DNA of 64,000 bases from CAVRIA01 sp963721115 (GTDB taxonomy: Bacteria; Desulfobacterota; Binatia; HRBIN30; CADEER01). Location: positions 806,001 to 870,000 of the forward strand of contig CAVRIA010000006.1 in the NCBI GenBank assembly GCA_963721115.1. The letters run 5' to 3'. Shown here in pieces: positions 52,801 to 61,962 of this stretch; position 1 is the stretch's first letter, and each line of letters starts with the position of its first letter. Below the pieces are notes generated by a model that was given only the letters and a program-made list of their open reading frames with translations, had not been told where the DNA came from and did no database searches. A program made the translations under genes and the position numbers.

Positions 52801-55648
52801 GACGGCAACGCCGAGCCACACGCCGACTGACACCCCCACGGCCACCCCGACGGACACGCCGACGCTGACTCCGACCCGCACTCCGACGGATACCCACGCA
52901 CGCCGACCACACGCCGACCAGACCCCGACGGCACACCGACGCGACACGCCCACGGACCCCGACAGCGACGCCGACCGACACGCCCACGGCCACCCCGACG
53001 GACACGCCGACGCAGACCCCGACCCGCACTCCGACGGATACGCCGACGGCGACACCGACCGACACGCCGACGGCCACCCCCACGGCGACTCAGACCCCGA
53101 CCAGCACTCCCACGGATACCCCAACAGCGACGCCGACCGACACGCCGACGGCCACCCCGACGGACACCCCGACTCAGACTCCGACCAGCACGTCCGACGG
53201 ATACGCCGACGGCAACACCGACCGACACGCCGACGGACACCCCCACGGCCACCGCACGGCCACCCCGACGCTGACCCCAACCAGCACTCCAACGGCCACC
53301 CCGACGGACACGCCGACTCAGACCCCGACCAGCACGCCAACGGCTACGCCGACGGCAACACCGACCGACACGCCGACGGACACGCCCACGGCCACCCCGA
53401 CGGACACGCCGACTCAGACCCCGACCAGCACGCCAACGGATACTCCGACGGCGACGCGGACCGACACGCCGACCGATACGCCCACGGCGACCCCGACCGA
53501 CACGCCGACTGAGACCCCGACGGCCACCCCGACGCACACGCCGACTCGGACCCCGACCCGCACTCCGACGGATACGCCGACGACGACACCGACCGATACG
53601 CCGACTGACACACCCACGAAGACCCCGACGGACACGCCGACGCTGACCCCGACCAGCACTCCAACCGCCACCCCGACGGCGACACCGACCACACGCCGAC
53701 GGCCCACGGCCACCCCGACGGACACGCCGACGCAGACTCCGACCAGCACGCCGACGGATACGCCGACAGCGACACCGACCGACACGCCGACGGCCACACC
53801 CACGGAGACCCCGACGGACACACCGACGCTGACCCCGACCCGCACTCCAACGGATACGCCGACAGCGACCCCGACCGACACGCCGACCGATACACCGACG
53901 GCCACCCCGACGGACACGCCGACTCAGACTCCGACCCGCACTCCGACGGATACCCCGACGGCGACACCGACCGACACGGCCACCGCCACGCCGACCGATA
54001 CGCCCACGGCTACCCCGACCCACACGCCGACTGAGACACCGACGGCCACGCCGACGGACACGCCGACCAGACTCCACGCACTCCAACGGCCACGCCGACG
54101 GCACACCCCGACCGGCACGCCGACGGACACCCCGACGGCGACCGCCGACCGACACGCCGACCGACACACCGACGCTACCCCCACTTGGATACTCCAACAG
54201 CTACCCCGACCGCGACGCCGACCGATACGCCGACGGCCACCCCGACGGCCACGCCGACTCAGACTCCGACCGGCACGCCGACGGATACGCCGACGGCGAC
54301 ACCGACCGACACGCCGACCGACACACCCACGGCCACCCCGACGCTGACCCCAACCCGCACTCCGACGGAACGCCCACGGCCACCCCGACGGACACGCCGA
54401 CTCACACCCCGACCAGACTCCGACCAGCACGCCGACGGCTACACCGACGGCAACGCCGACCGACACGCCCACGGCACCGCCACGGCCACACCCGACGGAC
54501 ACACCGACGCTGACCCCAACCCGCACTCCGACGGATACTCCGACAGCGACGCCGACCGACACGCCGACCGATACACCGACGGCCACGACGGACACACCGA
54601 CGGCCACCCGACGGATACCCGACGGCTACCCCGACCGCACACGCCGACTCGAGACACCCACGGCTACGCCGACTCACACCCGACTCAGACTCCGACCAGC
54701 ACTCCCACCGACACTCCAATGGCGACACCGACCGCTTCGCCGACGGCTATCCCGACCGACACTCCCCCCGCCACGCCAACCAACACGGCGACGGCAACGG
54801 CTACCCCGACCTTCACGCCGACATCGACCCCGACGCTCACGGCCACCGCCACATCAACTCAGACCCCGACGTCGATCGACACCCCGACCAACACCTGTAC
54901 GGCGACGGCCACACCGACCGCGACCCCGACGCATACGGCTACCCCGACGCATACGGCGACGGGATCGGCGACCGCGACGCCGACTCAGACCCTGACGTCG
55001 ACGGACACCCCAACCAGTACCTCCACACCGACCCAGACGCCGGCGAGTACGGCAACGGCAACTCCGACCGCCACGCCGTCTCACACACCGCCGCCGACGG
55101 CCGACCCACCAGACCCCCCAACCGCAACGCCGACGAGCACGGTCACGGCCACGCCCGGGGGCGTGCGGCTGAACCTCGTCAAAACCAGCTCCGGTACGTT
55201 CCTTATGGGCGGAACCGGCGAGTATCAGATCCGAGTCCAGAACGTCGGCACGATCCCCTCGGTCGGTCCGGTCACCATCTGGGACGACTTGCCCGCGGGA
55301 CTGCTGCTGCAGTCAGCCGTCGGCAGTGACTGCGACTGCAGCGCCTCGACCGCGCAAAAGGCGTTGTGCACTTACGGAGGTCCGTTACCCCCGGGAATGA
55401 CGTTGTACGTCACGCTGATTGTCGAGGTCACGCCGGCTGTGGTGTCGCCGCTGCACAACGTTGCCTTCGCCAGCACGCCGAGCTACATCGCGTCCGGTTC
55501 CAACTCCGTTGCCATCGTGGTGCCGTCGGCCCCGGCTCCGGCCCCGATGCTCTCCCTCTGGGGACTGCTCGCAGCGCTCCTCCTGATCGTCGCCGTCAGC
55601 GCAGTCCAGTTTTCCCGCGAAACCTGCGATCGCCACCGCCGGCCGTAG
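46893..55648 (+). CDS. Giant exported Thr-Pro repeat surface protein, many apparent frameshifts
   Basis: The start ATG 46893 (or 46911) opens a signal peptide (ALLFFRLGLLGLLVAV, cut near AWGQ). A beta-rich region of about 200 residues follows, then a Gly-rich domain with GGGGGGNGGAGGRGGNNW and a filament-like appearance. From about 49000 to 55150 the frame codes almost only Thr-x-Thr-Pro units. A DUF11-type domain (GPVTIWDDLPAGLLLQSA) follows, and the end is PAPMLSLWGLLAALLLIVAV plus basic residues, an IPTL/PEP-CTERM-like sorting signal. The reading frame changes near 49190, 51980 and 52605 and many times between 52.9 and 54.7 kb; unbroken, the product would be about 2,900 residues. It is probably a long surface stalk or adhesin with a glycosylatable linker. 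Confidence 0.7.
49000..55150 (+). repeat. 6.1-kb Thr-Pro coding repeat array
   Basis: A six-base period (ACG CCG-like codon pairs) with 12- to 36-base higher-order units such as ACCGACACGCCG. Longer blocks recur: about 173 bases at 49338-49510 and 51090-51262, and about 130 bases at 50556-50690 and 50938-51069. The array contains hardly any stop codon in any frame, which produces long spurious Val-Gly and Arg/Ser frames on the other strand. Confidence 0.9.
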
Positions 55649-55849
55649 TCTCGTCCTTCAGGCCGGCAGAGGGCGGCCCGCCGAATGACGTTGCAGGAAG
55701 TTGCAACCGCCGATGCCGCGGCACAAGGCTAACCCTCTCCCATCCGGGGTGCATCCCGGCGACGGGACCAGAAGCGGAGAGGAATCAGACCATCCCCCGG
55801 TCTTGCTTCGAACTTCGGCGCGGCGCATGAAAAACGCGGAGGTGCCCTG

Positions 55850-56728
55850 ATGAAGGAGTTCGAGGACAAGGTCGCGGTGGTCACCGGCGCGGGCAGCGGC
55901 ATCGGGCGCGCGCTGGCGAACCGGTTCGCGCGGGCAGGCATGAACGTCGTCCTGGCGGACATCGAGCCTGCTGCGCTCGAGGAGGCAGCACACGAGGTCG
56001 GCGCCTCGGGAGCGGCGACGCTTGCGGTTCGCACCGACGTCTCCAAGGGGGGCGATGTCGAGGCGCTGGCGCGGGCGACCCTCGACCGCTTCGGCGCCGT
56101 GCACGTGGTCTGCAACAACGCCGGCGTCGCTCTCTCCGGGCTGAGCTGGACCTACACCGTCGCCGACTGGGAGTGGGTCCTCGGCGTCAATCTGTGGGGC
56201 GTCGTGCACGGCGTGCGGGTCTTCACGCCGATCCTGCTGTCGCAGGGCGGCGAAGGACACATCGTCAACACGGCGTCTCTGGCCGGCCTGCTGTCCGGCG
56301 TCGGCCAGGCGGTCTACGCCGTCTCTAAGCACGGCGTGGTGGCACTGTCGGAGACTCTCCACCGCGAGCTGACCAATCTGGGCTCCGCCGTGCGCGTCTC
56401 GGTGCTCTGCCCCGGCTTCGTCAGCACGCGCATCATCGACGCGGTGCGCAACCGGCCGGCCGGTCTCGGCGACACGGCGGCACGGCCGCCGGGCTTCGAG
56501 CAGATGGAGCAGATCGGGCGCCAGCTCATCGCTTCCGGATCGCCTCCGACCGCCATCGCCGAGTGCGTCTTCGACGCGATCCGCGCCGAGCGCTTCTACG
56601 TCCTCCCGCATCCCGAGTGGAAGGATCAGATCAGGACGCGCATGGAGGACATCCTCGAGGAGCGCAATCCCACCCCGCCCGACCTGCAGAGGATTCTCGC
56701 GCGACTTGGTGTCTCCGCTCCCGAATGA
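55850..56728 (+). CDS. Short-chain dehydrogenase/reductase
   Basis: A 292-residue classical SDR. The cofactor loop VAVVTGAGSGIGRALANRFA, the NNAG motif in VVCNNAGVALSG, the catalytic Ser in VNTASLAGLLS and the YxxxK in AVYAVSKHGVVALSE are all present, as is CPGFVSTRI. The size and C-terminal extension (about 50 residues) fit SDRs that oxidise lipid-type or xenobiotic alcohols; the substrate is not known. A GGAGG-like site lies shortly before the ATG. A palindromic hairpin with a short T-run covers the stop. Confidence 0.9.
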   Translation: MKEFEDKVAVVTGAGSGIGRALANRFARAGMNVVLADIEPAALEEAAHEVGASGAATLAVRTDVSKGGDVEALARATLDRFGAVHVVCNNAGVALSGLSWTYTVADWEWVLGVNLWGVVHGVRVFTPILLSQGGEGHIVNTASLAGLLSGVGQAVYAVSKHGVVALSETLHRELTNLGSAVRVSVLCPGFVSTRIIDAVRNRPAGLGDTAARPPGFEQMEQIGRQLIASGSPPTAIAECVFDAIRAERFYVLPHPEWKDQIRTRMEDILEERNPTPPDLQRILARLGVSAPE

Positions 56729-56747
56729 TGCATCACTCGGGAATTTT
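56720..56747 (+). terminator. Palindromic hairpin and T-run at the SDR stop
   Basis: CCCGA-A-TGATG and CATCA-C-TCGGG pair around the stop codon with one mismatch and are followed by AATTTT. The inner part is a perfect palindrome without loop, so the hairpin would open at its tip; it is a candidate intrinsic terminator. Confidence 0.4.
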
Positions 56748-56800
56748 CGAAGGAGCCGCCATCGACCGCGCGCACCGGCGGCGGCATGAAAAAGGCAACC

Positions 56801-56827
56801 ACGAAGGACACGAAGGTCACGAAGGCA
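56801..56827. repeat. Nine-base tandem repeat ACGAAGGNC x3
   Basis: ACGAAGGAC, ACGAAGGTC and ACGAAGGCA lie in tandem in the 222-base gap after the SDR. Read in frame they give HEGHEGHEG, a short repeat scattered through many unrelated bacterial genomes. The gap holds no recognised gene. Confidence 0.7.
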
Positions 56828-56950
56828 AGAACGGCAGTGCTGGGGCGAAAGTGATGCGATCCGCAGGGGGGCGGGCAGTGGACACGGATGCGAACGCGTT
56901 CTGCTGCTGCGAAATCCTCGTGCCACGCGCAAACTTTCGAACATGGTAGT

Positions 56951-58747
56951 TCAGGGGCCGACCAGGGCGACCGTGAGCGGGGCCGGCCCGGGCTCGACGC
57001 TGAAGCGCGCGTGTACCACCTGACCGTTCGCCGTCCACTGCGCGACGTAATCGCCGTGCGTGGCGCGGACCTCGAGCCAACCGTCCGGCCCGGTCGTCGC
57101 GGTGAGGCGCGTGCGCCAGCGATCGTTCAACAGCGACACCACGGCCTCGCCGTGGCGGGACAGATTGCGGGCGTCGTCCCACAGCCCGACGTCGAACTCG
57201 TCCCGCCCCGCTACCGGGTTCCACAGCCCCCAGAAGATGATCTGCTGCACCGACGGATGGCCCCACCAGAGCCTCATCAACCCCTCGGCCTGTGCCGCGC
57301 GCGCCTCCGGCTCGTCGGGAGCGATGAAGTTGGTCTCGGTGATGTGAATCGGCAGCCCCGCCTCGGCGAGGGTGTCGAGCGCGACCGCATAGTCGTCGAT
57401 GCGCGTCCGCTGGCTGAGGTCGACCGGAATGCCGGCGAATGCCGCGGCCGGGACGAAGTGCGCCTGCTGGCCGATTGCGTGCACCGGCACACCGGCGGCG
57501 AGGAGGTCGAGGACCCGGTCGCGCACGTCGGCCGCCGTCGGCGCGGAAAACCCGGTGAAGACCTCGACGATCCACTCGTTGAAGACGAGCGTGGCATCCG
57601 GATCGGCCTCGTGCGCCCAGCGGAAGAGGTCGTTCACGATGCCCGGCCCGAGGCGCTGTACGAACCACTGGGCGAGCGGCTGCAGCGTTTCGTTGGTGAC
57701 GTCCCAGATCGAGATGTCGTCGCGGTAGCGCGTCACCAGCCCGGTGACGTGCGCGCGCAGGAGGTCGCGTAGCTCTTCCTGCTGGTCGGCGCTCAGATTC
57801 GGGTCGGGAAAGCGATCGAATACCCATTGCGGCGCGCCGCTGGAGGAGAACGGCGGAGTGATTCCCCAGTTGAGAGTGTGCCCTTTCACCGCGAAGCCGA
57901 GCTGCCTCGCCGTGTTCACGTCCTGGTCGGCGAAGTCGTACACGCGTACTCCCGGCTGCGGCTCCACGACGTTCCATTTGGCGCTGTTCTCGACCACCGC
58001 GAGCGTCGTGTGGTCGCGCGCGATGCCCGAGAAGAAGTCGAAGTCGTCCGGCGGACGCGCGGTGAACTTCCGCGAGTCGAGCGCGAAGCCGAACGGGAAG
58101 CGGTGCCGCACCTGCGTGATCGTCACCTCCGTCCCGGGTGGCGCCGAGACGCGCAGCGGGCGGCTGCGCAGATCCACGGCGCGGGCGTCGGCCGCCGCGA
58201 TCACGGCGCGCTCGCCGTCGGTCAGCAGCGACAGATCGGCCGGACGCCCAAGCGGCAGCGAGGGAAGCTCGGCCGCGCCGGCAACGGCGCGCGCCGCGAC
58301 GAAGCCGCAGGCGGCTTCCGCTTCGGCCCGCGTTTCCGCGCAGCCGCGCTTGCAGAGTCGCCGCGCGGCGCGATCCGCTCCTCCTCGACACGATCGCCGG
58401 CAGGAGACGTGCGCGTCCTTCGCCGCCGCGCGGCAGGTGCGGACGCCGGTGACGCACGAGGTCTGCTCACTTCCGGTCGCGGCACCGCATGCGGCGAGAC
58501 ACGGGTCCGCCACCGCCCGGCAGTTGCCGCGCGCCGCCTCGCGTGCGTCGCTGCAGTCGGCCAGGCAGGCCGCCCGCCGGTCGGCGTCGGCGCGCCCGGC
58601 ACAGCCCAGCCGGCATGCCAGCCTCGTCTCCGCGGCGGCCGCGAAGCAGGCGTGACGGGCAGGTTTGCAAGAGAGCCGGGCCGCCGGCGCGGCGGCGGGC
58701 GCCGAGAGCAGGAGGACGAGAGCGATGGAGATCGGCCGGGCGCGCAT
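56951..58747 (-). CDS. GH10 family glycoside hydrolase (xylanase-like) with Cys-rich N-terminal domain
   Basis: A 598-residue exported protein. The ATG at 58747 opens a signal peptide (PISIALVLLLSAPAAAPAA); an upstream ATG would spoil it. Residues about 25-150 are a Cys-rich domain of roughly four units with CxxxC spacing (CRLGC, CLADC, CLAAC, CRRSC, CKRGC). The GH10 barrel follows: KGHTLNWG, the acid/base E353 in WDVTNE and the nucleophile E471 in HITETNF. Such enzymes cleave beta-1,4-xylan by a retaining mechanism. The Cys-rich part may anchor or bind carbohydrate; it has no name I recognise. A small beta domain of about 60 residues ends the protein. Convergent with the SDR. Confidence 0.85.
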   Translation of the reverse strand: MRARPISIALVLLLSAPAAAPAARLSCKPARHACFAAAAETRLACRLGCAGRADADRRAACLADCSDAREAARGNCRAVADPCLAACGAATGSEQTSCVTGVRTCRAAAKDAHVSCRRSCRGGADRAARRLCKRGCAETRAEAEAACGFVAARAVAGAAELPSLPLGRPADLSLLTDGERAVIAAADARAVDLRSRPLRVSAPPGTEVTITQVRHRFPFGFALDSRKFTARPPDDFDFFSGIARDHTTLAVVENSAKWNVVEPQPGVRVYDFADQDVNTARQLGFAVKGHTLNWGITPPFSSSGAPQWVFDRFPDPNLSADQQEELRDLLRAHVTGLVTRYRDDISIWDVTNETLQPLAQWFVQRLGPGIVNDLFRWAHEADPDATLVFNEWIVEVFTGFSAPTAADVRDRVLDLLAAGVPVHAIGQQAHFVPAAAFAGIPVDLSQRTRIDDYAVALDTLAEAGLPIHITETNFIAPDEPEARAAQAEGLMRLWWGHPSVQQIIFWGLWNPVAGRDEFDVGLWDDARNLSRHGEAVVSLLNDRWRTRLTATTGPDGWLEVRATHGDYVAQWTANGQVVHARFSVEPGPAPLTVALVGP

Positions 58748-58878
58748 CGAACGCCGACTGTAGTGGGAGTGCCGGCCGTCGATCAATGGCGAAGCGGCGG
58801 ATCGCTCGTGCCGCGCATCGAGGTCAGTCGAATGCGAGGTGGACAAGCGGCGCCGGAGGCGGCAAGAGATGGCGCATC

Positions 58879-59370
58879 ATGGCGGGAGCTGGCGTCTCCG
58901 CACCGCGCCGGAAGGCGAACGCGCTGCTCGATCTGTTGACCGGACGCGCCCTGTGGTGGCTCGTGTCCCTGGGGCTCACGCCGCGGCGATGGCCCCGTAC
59001 CGCGTGCGGCACGGTCCTCCTGGAAGTGAGGCGCCGCCGCTCCGGCGGACTCCAGTCGACGCTGGTGACGTGGACGGAGTACGGCGGGCAGCGCTACCTG
59101 GTGACCATGCCGGGCGAGGAGCCGCAGTGGGTGAAGAACATGAAGGCGGCGGGCGGCAAGGTCGTGTTGAGACACGGCCGGCAACGCACCGCGGTCTCTC
59201 TCGAGGAGCTCGCGTGCGACCAGAGAGCGCCGGTCCTGCAGGCCTGGTACCGGGTGACCTCGCTCTCGGCGTCGCCGCGCCGGCACTTCGCGCTGCGCCG
59301 CGAAGCCCCGATCGAGCACTTCGAAGCCCTCGCGGTCAACCATCCGGTGTTCCGCATCCGGGAGCCATAG
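58879..59370 (+). CDS. DDN-type F420-dependent nitroreductase-family protein
   Basis: A 163-residue protein of the deazaflavin-dependent nitroreductase type (split-barrel fold). The diagnostic segment is TEYGGQRYLVTMPGEEPQWV followed by NMKAAGGKVVLRHG. Members use F420H2 to reduce small molecules or quinones; F420 use here is inference because no F420 genes are visible. The ATG at 58879 was chosen because the conserved region begins soon after; the frame is open upstream through the GH10 signal region, which is an artefact. It lies 131 bases from the divergent GH10 start. Confidence 0.78.
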   Translation: MAGAGVSAPRRKANALLDLLTGRALWWLVSLGLTPRRWPRTACGTVLLEVRRRRSGGLQSTLVTWTEYGGQRYLVTMPGEEPQWVKNMKAAGGKVVLRHGRQRTAVSLEELACDQRAPVLQAWYRVTSLSASPRRHFALRREAPIEHFEALAVNHPVFRIREP

Positions 59371-59435
59371 CACCACCGGCAAGGCGGCGCCGTGGCGGCC
59401 CGCGCCTTCTTCTTGCCCGTGTCTGCTTGTTTCTC

Positions 59436-59898
59436 AGACGGCGGGAAATCGAGCAATTCCTGACGGCACTGGCGGTCAAACGGCGCGTCGCCGCCGCGAC
59501 GCAGAATCAGGCATTGGCGGTCGCCATGCTGCCGGGTGCTGTCGAAGATCCCCTCCGAGTCCATCTGGAGCGTACGTGTTGTCCACGAACGCGACCTGAA
59601 GTCGGGATTCGGCCGCGTGCAGTTGCCGGACGCCCTGGCACGCAAGTATCCCAACGCCGATCGCGAATGGAGTTGGCAGTGGGTCTTCCCCGCGTCACGG
59701 ATCTGCGCCCCGCCGCTGAAGCTTCGGAGCGCAGGCGGCCGCGACCCGCGCTTCGGTCCGCCGCAGCGATTTCCTCTCCACGAGTCGGTACTCCAACGCG
59801 CCGTTCACCATGCAGCACGGAAGGTTGGCATTGCCAAGCCGGTCGGCGGCTTCAGCAGGTCAATTGTTGTTCGACTCCTTGACTGCGGCTCGACGTGA
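59436..59898 (+). pseudogene. Decayed integron-type tyrosine recombinase (IntI-like) remnant
   Basis: Two separate pieces of an integrase are readable. In one frame, RREIEQFLTALAVKRRVA and ATQNQAL match the N-terminal core-binding domain. From about 59580, in another frame, come VHERDLKSGFGRVQLPDALA and KYPNADREWSWQWVFP. HESVLQRAVHHAARKVGIAKP completes the IntI-specific patch and the start of the last catalytic helix. The region between, with the first catalytic Arg, is missing, and the HxxR box reads FSRSIVVRLL. The gene cannot make an active recombinase. It is followed by small genes with attC-like sites, on the same strand. Confidence 0.65.
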
Positions 59899-59913
59899 TG
59901 CCTCCATGCCTGC

Positions 59914-60213
59914 ATGCCCATCCGGTTCGAGTGGGATCCACGGAAGGAGCGGCGTAATCAGCAGAAGCACGGCGTCGGTTTCGACGAGGCGAGCACGGTG
60001 TTCGCCGACACCCTATCGATCACGATTCCAGACCCGGATCACTCCGACGACGAAGAGCGCTGGCTGACCCTGGGCTTCTCGCATCGCCAGCGACTGTTCG
60101 TCGTGGTACACACCGAGCAAGATGAGCACGAAAGCGTCCGAATCATCAGCGCGCGTCCGGCCGACCCGGATGAGCGGAGGGAGTATGAAGAAGGCCACCC
60201 GCGAAAAGGATGA
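59914..60213 (+). CDS. brnT: BrnT-family toxin
   Basis: A 99-residue ribonuclease toxin of the BrnT type. The family signature is clear: FEWDPRKERRNQQKHGVGFDEA at the N-terminus (shortened here to FEWDPRKERRNQQKHGV), then RWLTLGFSHRQRLFVVVHT and IISARPADPDERREYEEG. BrnT arrests growth by cutting RNA and is inhibited by its partner. The partner gene starts 29 bases before this stop. It is the first gene after the integrase remnant and the first candidate cassette. Confidence 0.93.
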   Translation: MPIRFEWDPRKERRNQQKHGVGFDEASTVFADTLSITIPDPDHSDDEERWLTLGFSHRQRLFVVVHTEQDEHESVRIISARPADPDERREYEEGHPRKG

Positions 60214-60484
60214 CATGCGCGACCATTACGACTTTCGTGGTGGTGTCCGCGGCAAGTACGCTGCCCGCTACGCTGAAGGGACGAACGTCGTCGTGCTCGA
60301 CCCGGACGTAGCCAAGATGTTCCCCGACCGTGAGTCGGTCAACGAGGCCCTTCGTGCAGTCGGTCAAGTCGTGGAGATGCGGGAGCGCCGGAAGGCTAGG
60401 TCGAACAAGGGCGCTCCACCCGACCGCGGCCACGGAGCCGCTCGGGGCAAGCCAGCAGCCTCGCGTTCTGGCCGCGGCGGGTGA
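60185..60484 (+). CDS. Probable antitoxin paired with BrnT
   Basis: A 99-residue protein overlapping brnT by 29 bases. The core DMRDHYDFRGGVRGKYAAR and GTNVVVLDPDVAKMFPDRES is a small antitoxin-like protein commonly found directly after BrnT; I would not call it classical BrnA, whose ribbon-helix-helix is different. The last 30 residues (RGHGAARGKPAASRSGRGG) are coded by an attC-like foldable site that overlaps the gene end, so they are probably not conserved. The ATG at 60185 fits the family start; an earlier ATG at 60122 lies well inside brnT. Confidence 0.78.
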   Translation: MKKATREKDDMRDHYDFRGGVRGKYAARYAEGTNVVVLDPDVAKMFPDRESVNEALRAVGQVVEMRERRKARSNKGAPPDRGHGAARGKPAASRSGRGG

Positions 60485-60499
60485 GCGCCGGCGTTCGGC
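60400..60499. other. attC-like recombination site 1
   Basis: Outer boxes GTCGAAC (60400-60406) and GTTCGGC (60493-60499), inner boxes GGGCGCTC (60409-60416) and GAGCGCC (60483-60489), and an almost fully paired interior (CCGCGGCCA / TGGCCGCGG) make one long imperfect hairpin with the layout of an integron attC. It overlaps the 3-prime end of the antitoxin gene. Confidence 0.6.
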
Positions 60500-60583
60500 G
60501 CCTTCTGGCTGAACGCCGGACAACCGGCAGGCGCCGACTAGCCGAGAAGACGTGATCCGTGGAAGAAGGGTTGTGAACGCGCG

Positions 60584-61925
60584 ATGACCCAACCCGAAAC
60601 CCGCTACACCAGCGTCGGCAACGATCGTATCGCCTATCAGGTTGTCGGTCAGGGGCCGCGGGATCTCGTCGCGACGGCCGGGCAATGGGGACACGTCGAC
60701 CTCGATTGGGAGGATCCCTCGATAGCGCGCTTCCACCGCAGGCTGGCTTCGTTCGGTCGCCTGATTCGCTTCGATCCCCGAGGCACGGGGCTGTCCGACC
60801 CACGTCCAAGCGATGGACGGGAAGTGTGGCAGCACTGGAGCGAGGATCTCTGCGGCCGCCATGGATGCCTGCGGGTCTCAGTCGGCAGCCATCCTCGCCT
60901 GGCTCGACGGCGGGATGCTGGCCTTGCACTTTGCCGCGGCCTTCCCAGACCGTGTTCGCTCGCTCGTGCTGATCAACGTCGCTGCCCGCTACTCGGCGGG
61001 GCCGGACTATCCGGAAGGTACTCCACCCGAGGCGATCGACCAGTTCCTGGAGTTCACCAGACGGTACTACGGCACCGAGCGATGGGTCCGGGCGAGCAAT
61101 CCGAGCCTGTCTGGTGACGAGCGCGTCCTTCGCTGGCACGCGAAGTACATGCGCGCGACGGCTTCACCAAAAGCGAGCGCCGAGGGTTTCGCGAACCAGC
61201 AGAAGCTGGACGTTCGACCGATCCTGTCCAGCATCCGAGTACCGGCGCTCGTCATGGTGCGCAGCAATTACCGCTGGGTATCGTTGGCACAGTCGCGGTA
61301 TGTCGCGGAGCACGTTCCGGGCGCCCAATTCCTGGAACTCCCTGGCGCCGATTCTACACCGTTCTGGGAGACGCCGGATCTGACCCTCGATCACATCGAG
61401 GAGTTCTTGACTGGAGTGCGGCGCGGCGGCGAGCCGGAGCGCATGCTGGTGGCGTTGCTCTTCTCCGACGTCGTCGGCTCGACCGCTCGTGCGGCCGAGC
61501 TCGGAGATGGCGCGTGGCGCGCCCTCCTGGATCGACACGACCACATCCTCCGGCAGCAGGTAGGCATGTTCGCCGGCAAGGTAGTGAATCAGGCTGGCGA
61601 TGGCTCGCTGTCAACGTTCGAGAATCCGCGTCGCGCCATCGATTGCGCCCTAGCCCTGCGGGACGCCTGGCGCGATCTCGGCATCCAGAGTCGGATCGGC
61701 ATCCATTTCGGCGAAGTGGAGCGACGTGAGGAAGGCGAGGTCGGCGGCGTCAGCGCGCACGTCGGCGCCCGGGTGATGGCCGTCGCAGGCGCCGGTGAAG
61801 TGCTGGTGTCGCGCACGCTGCGCGACATCCTCATCGGCTCGCACTACGAGTTCGCCGACCGCGGCATGCACGATCTGAAGGGAGTTCCCGACCGGTGGCA
61901 GCTCTACGCAGTGGTTCGTCCGTGA
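60584..61925 (+). CDS. Alpha/beta-hydrolase-class III nucleotide cyclase fusion, one-base frameshift
   Basis: The N-terminal part (DRIAYQVVGQGPRDLV, RFDPRGTGLSDPR) is an alpha/beta-hydrolase fold. The C-terminal 175 residues are a class III adenylate/guanylate cyclase catalytic domain (VALLFSDVVGSTARAAELGD, NQAGDGSLSTFE, HVGARVMAVAGAGEVLVSRT). The frame breaks near 60850; without one T in GATCTCTGCGG the two parts join and give 446 residues. In the nucleophile-elbow region, where related fusions have GxSEGG, the sequence reads AWLDGGMLALHF, so the catalytic Ser is a Leu and the hydrolase is probably a sensor. The layout is common in actinobacteria and some proteobacteria. It sits between two attC-like sites. 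Confidence 0.8.
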
Positions 61926-61962
61926 CTTCATCCGCCGACGAGACGCCAGCTCGAGACTGGCC

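Noticed and set aside
49085..54607. Long minus-strand open frames rich in Val-Gly, Ser or Arg across the repeat array
   Set aside because: The six-base repeat contains hardly any stop codon in any frame, so these frames are forced by the Thr-Pro coding strand; they have no start signals, domains or ends that make sense.
49000..55150. CRISPR array
   Set aside because: The repeats are continuous codon-pair units without unique spacers of constant length, and no cas genes are nearby.
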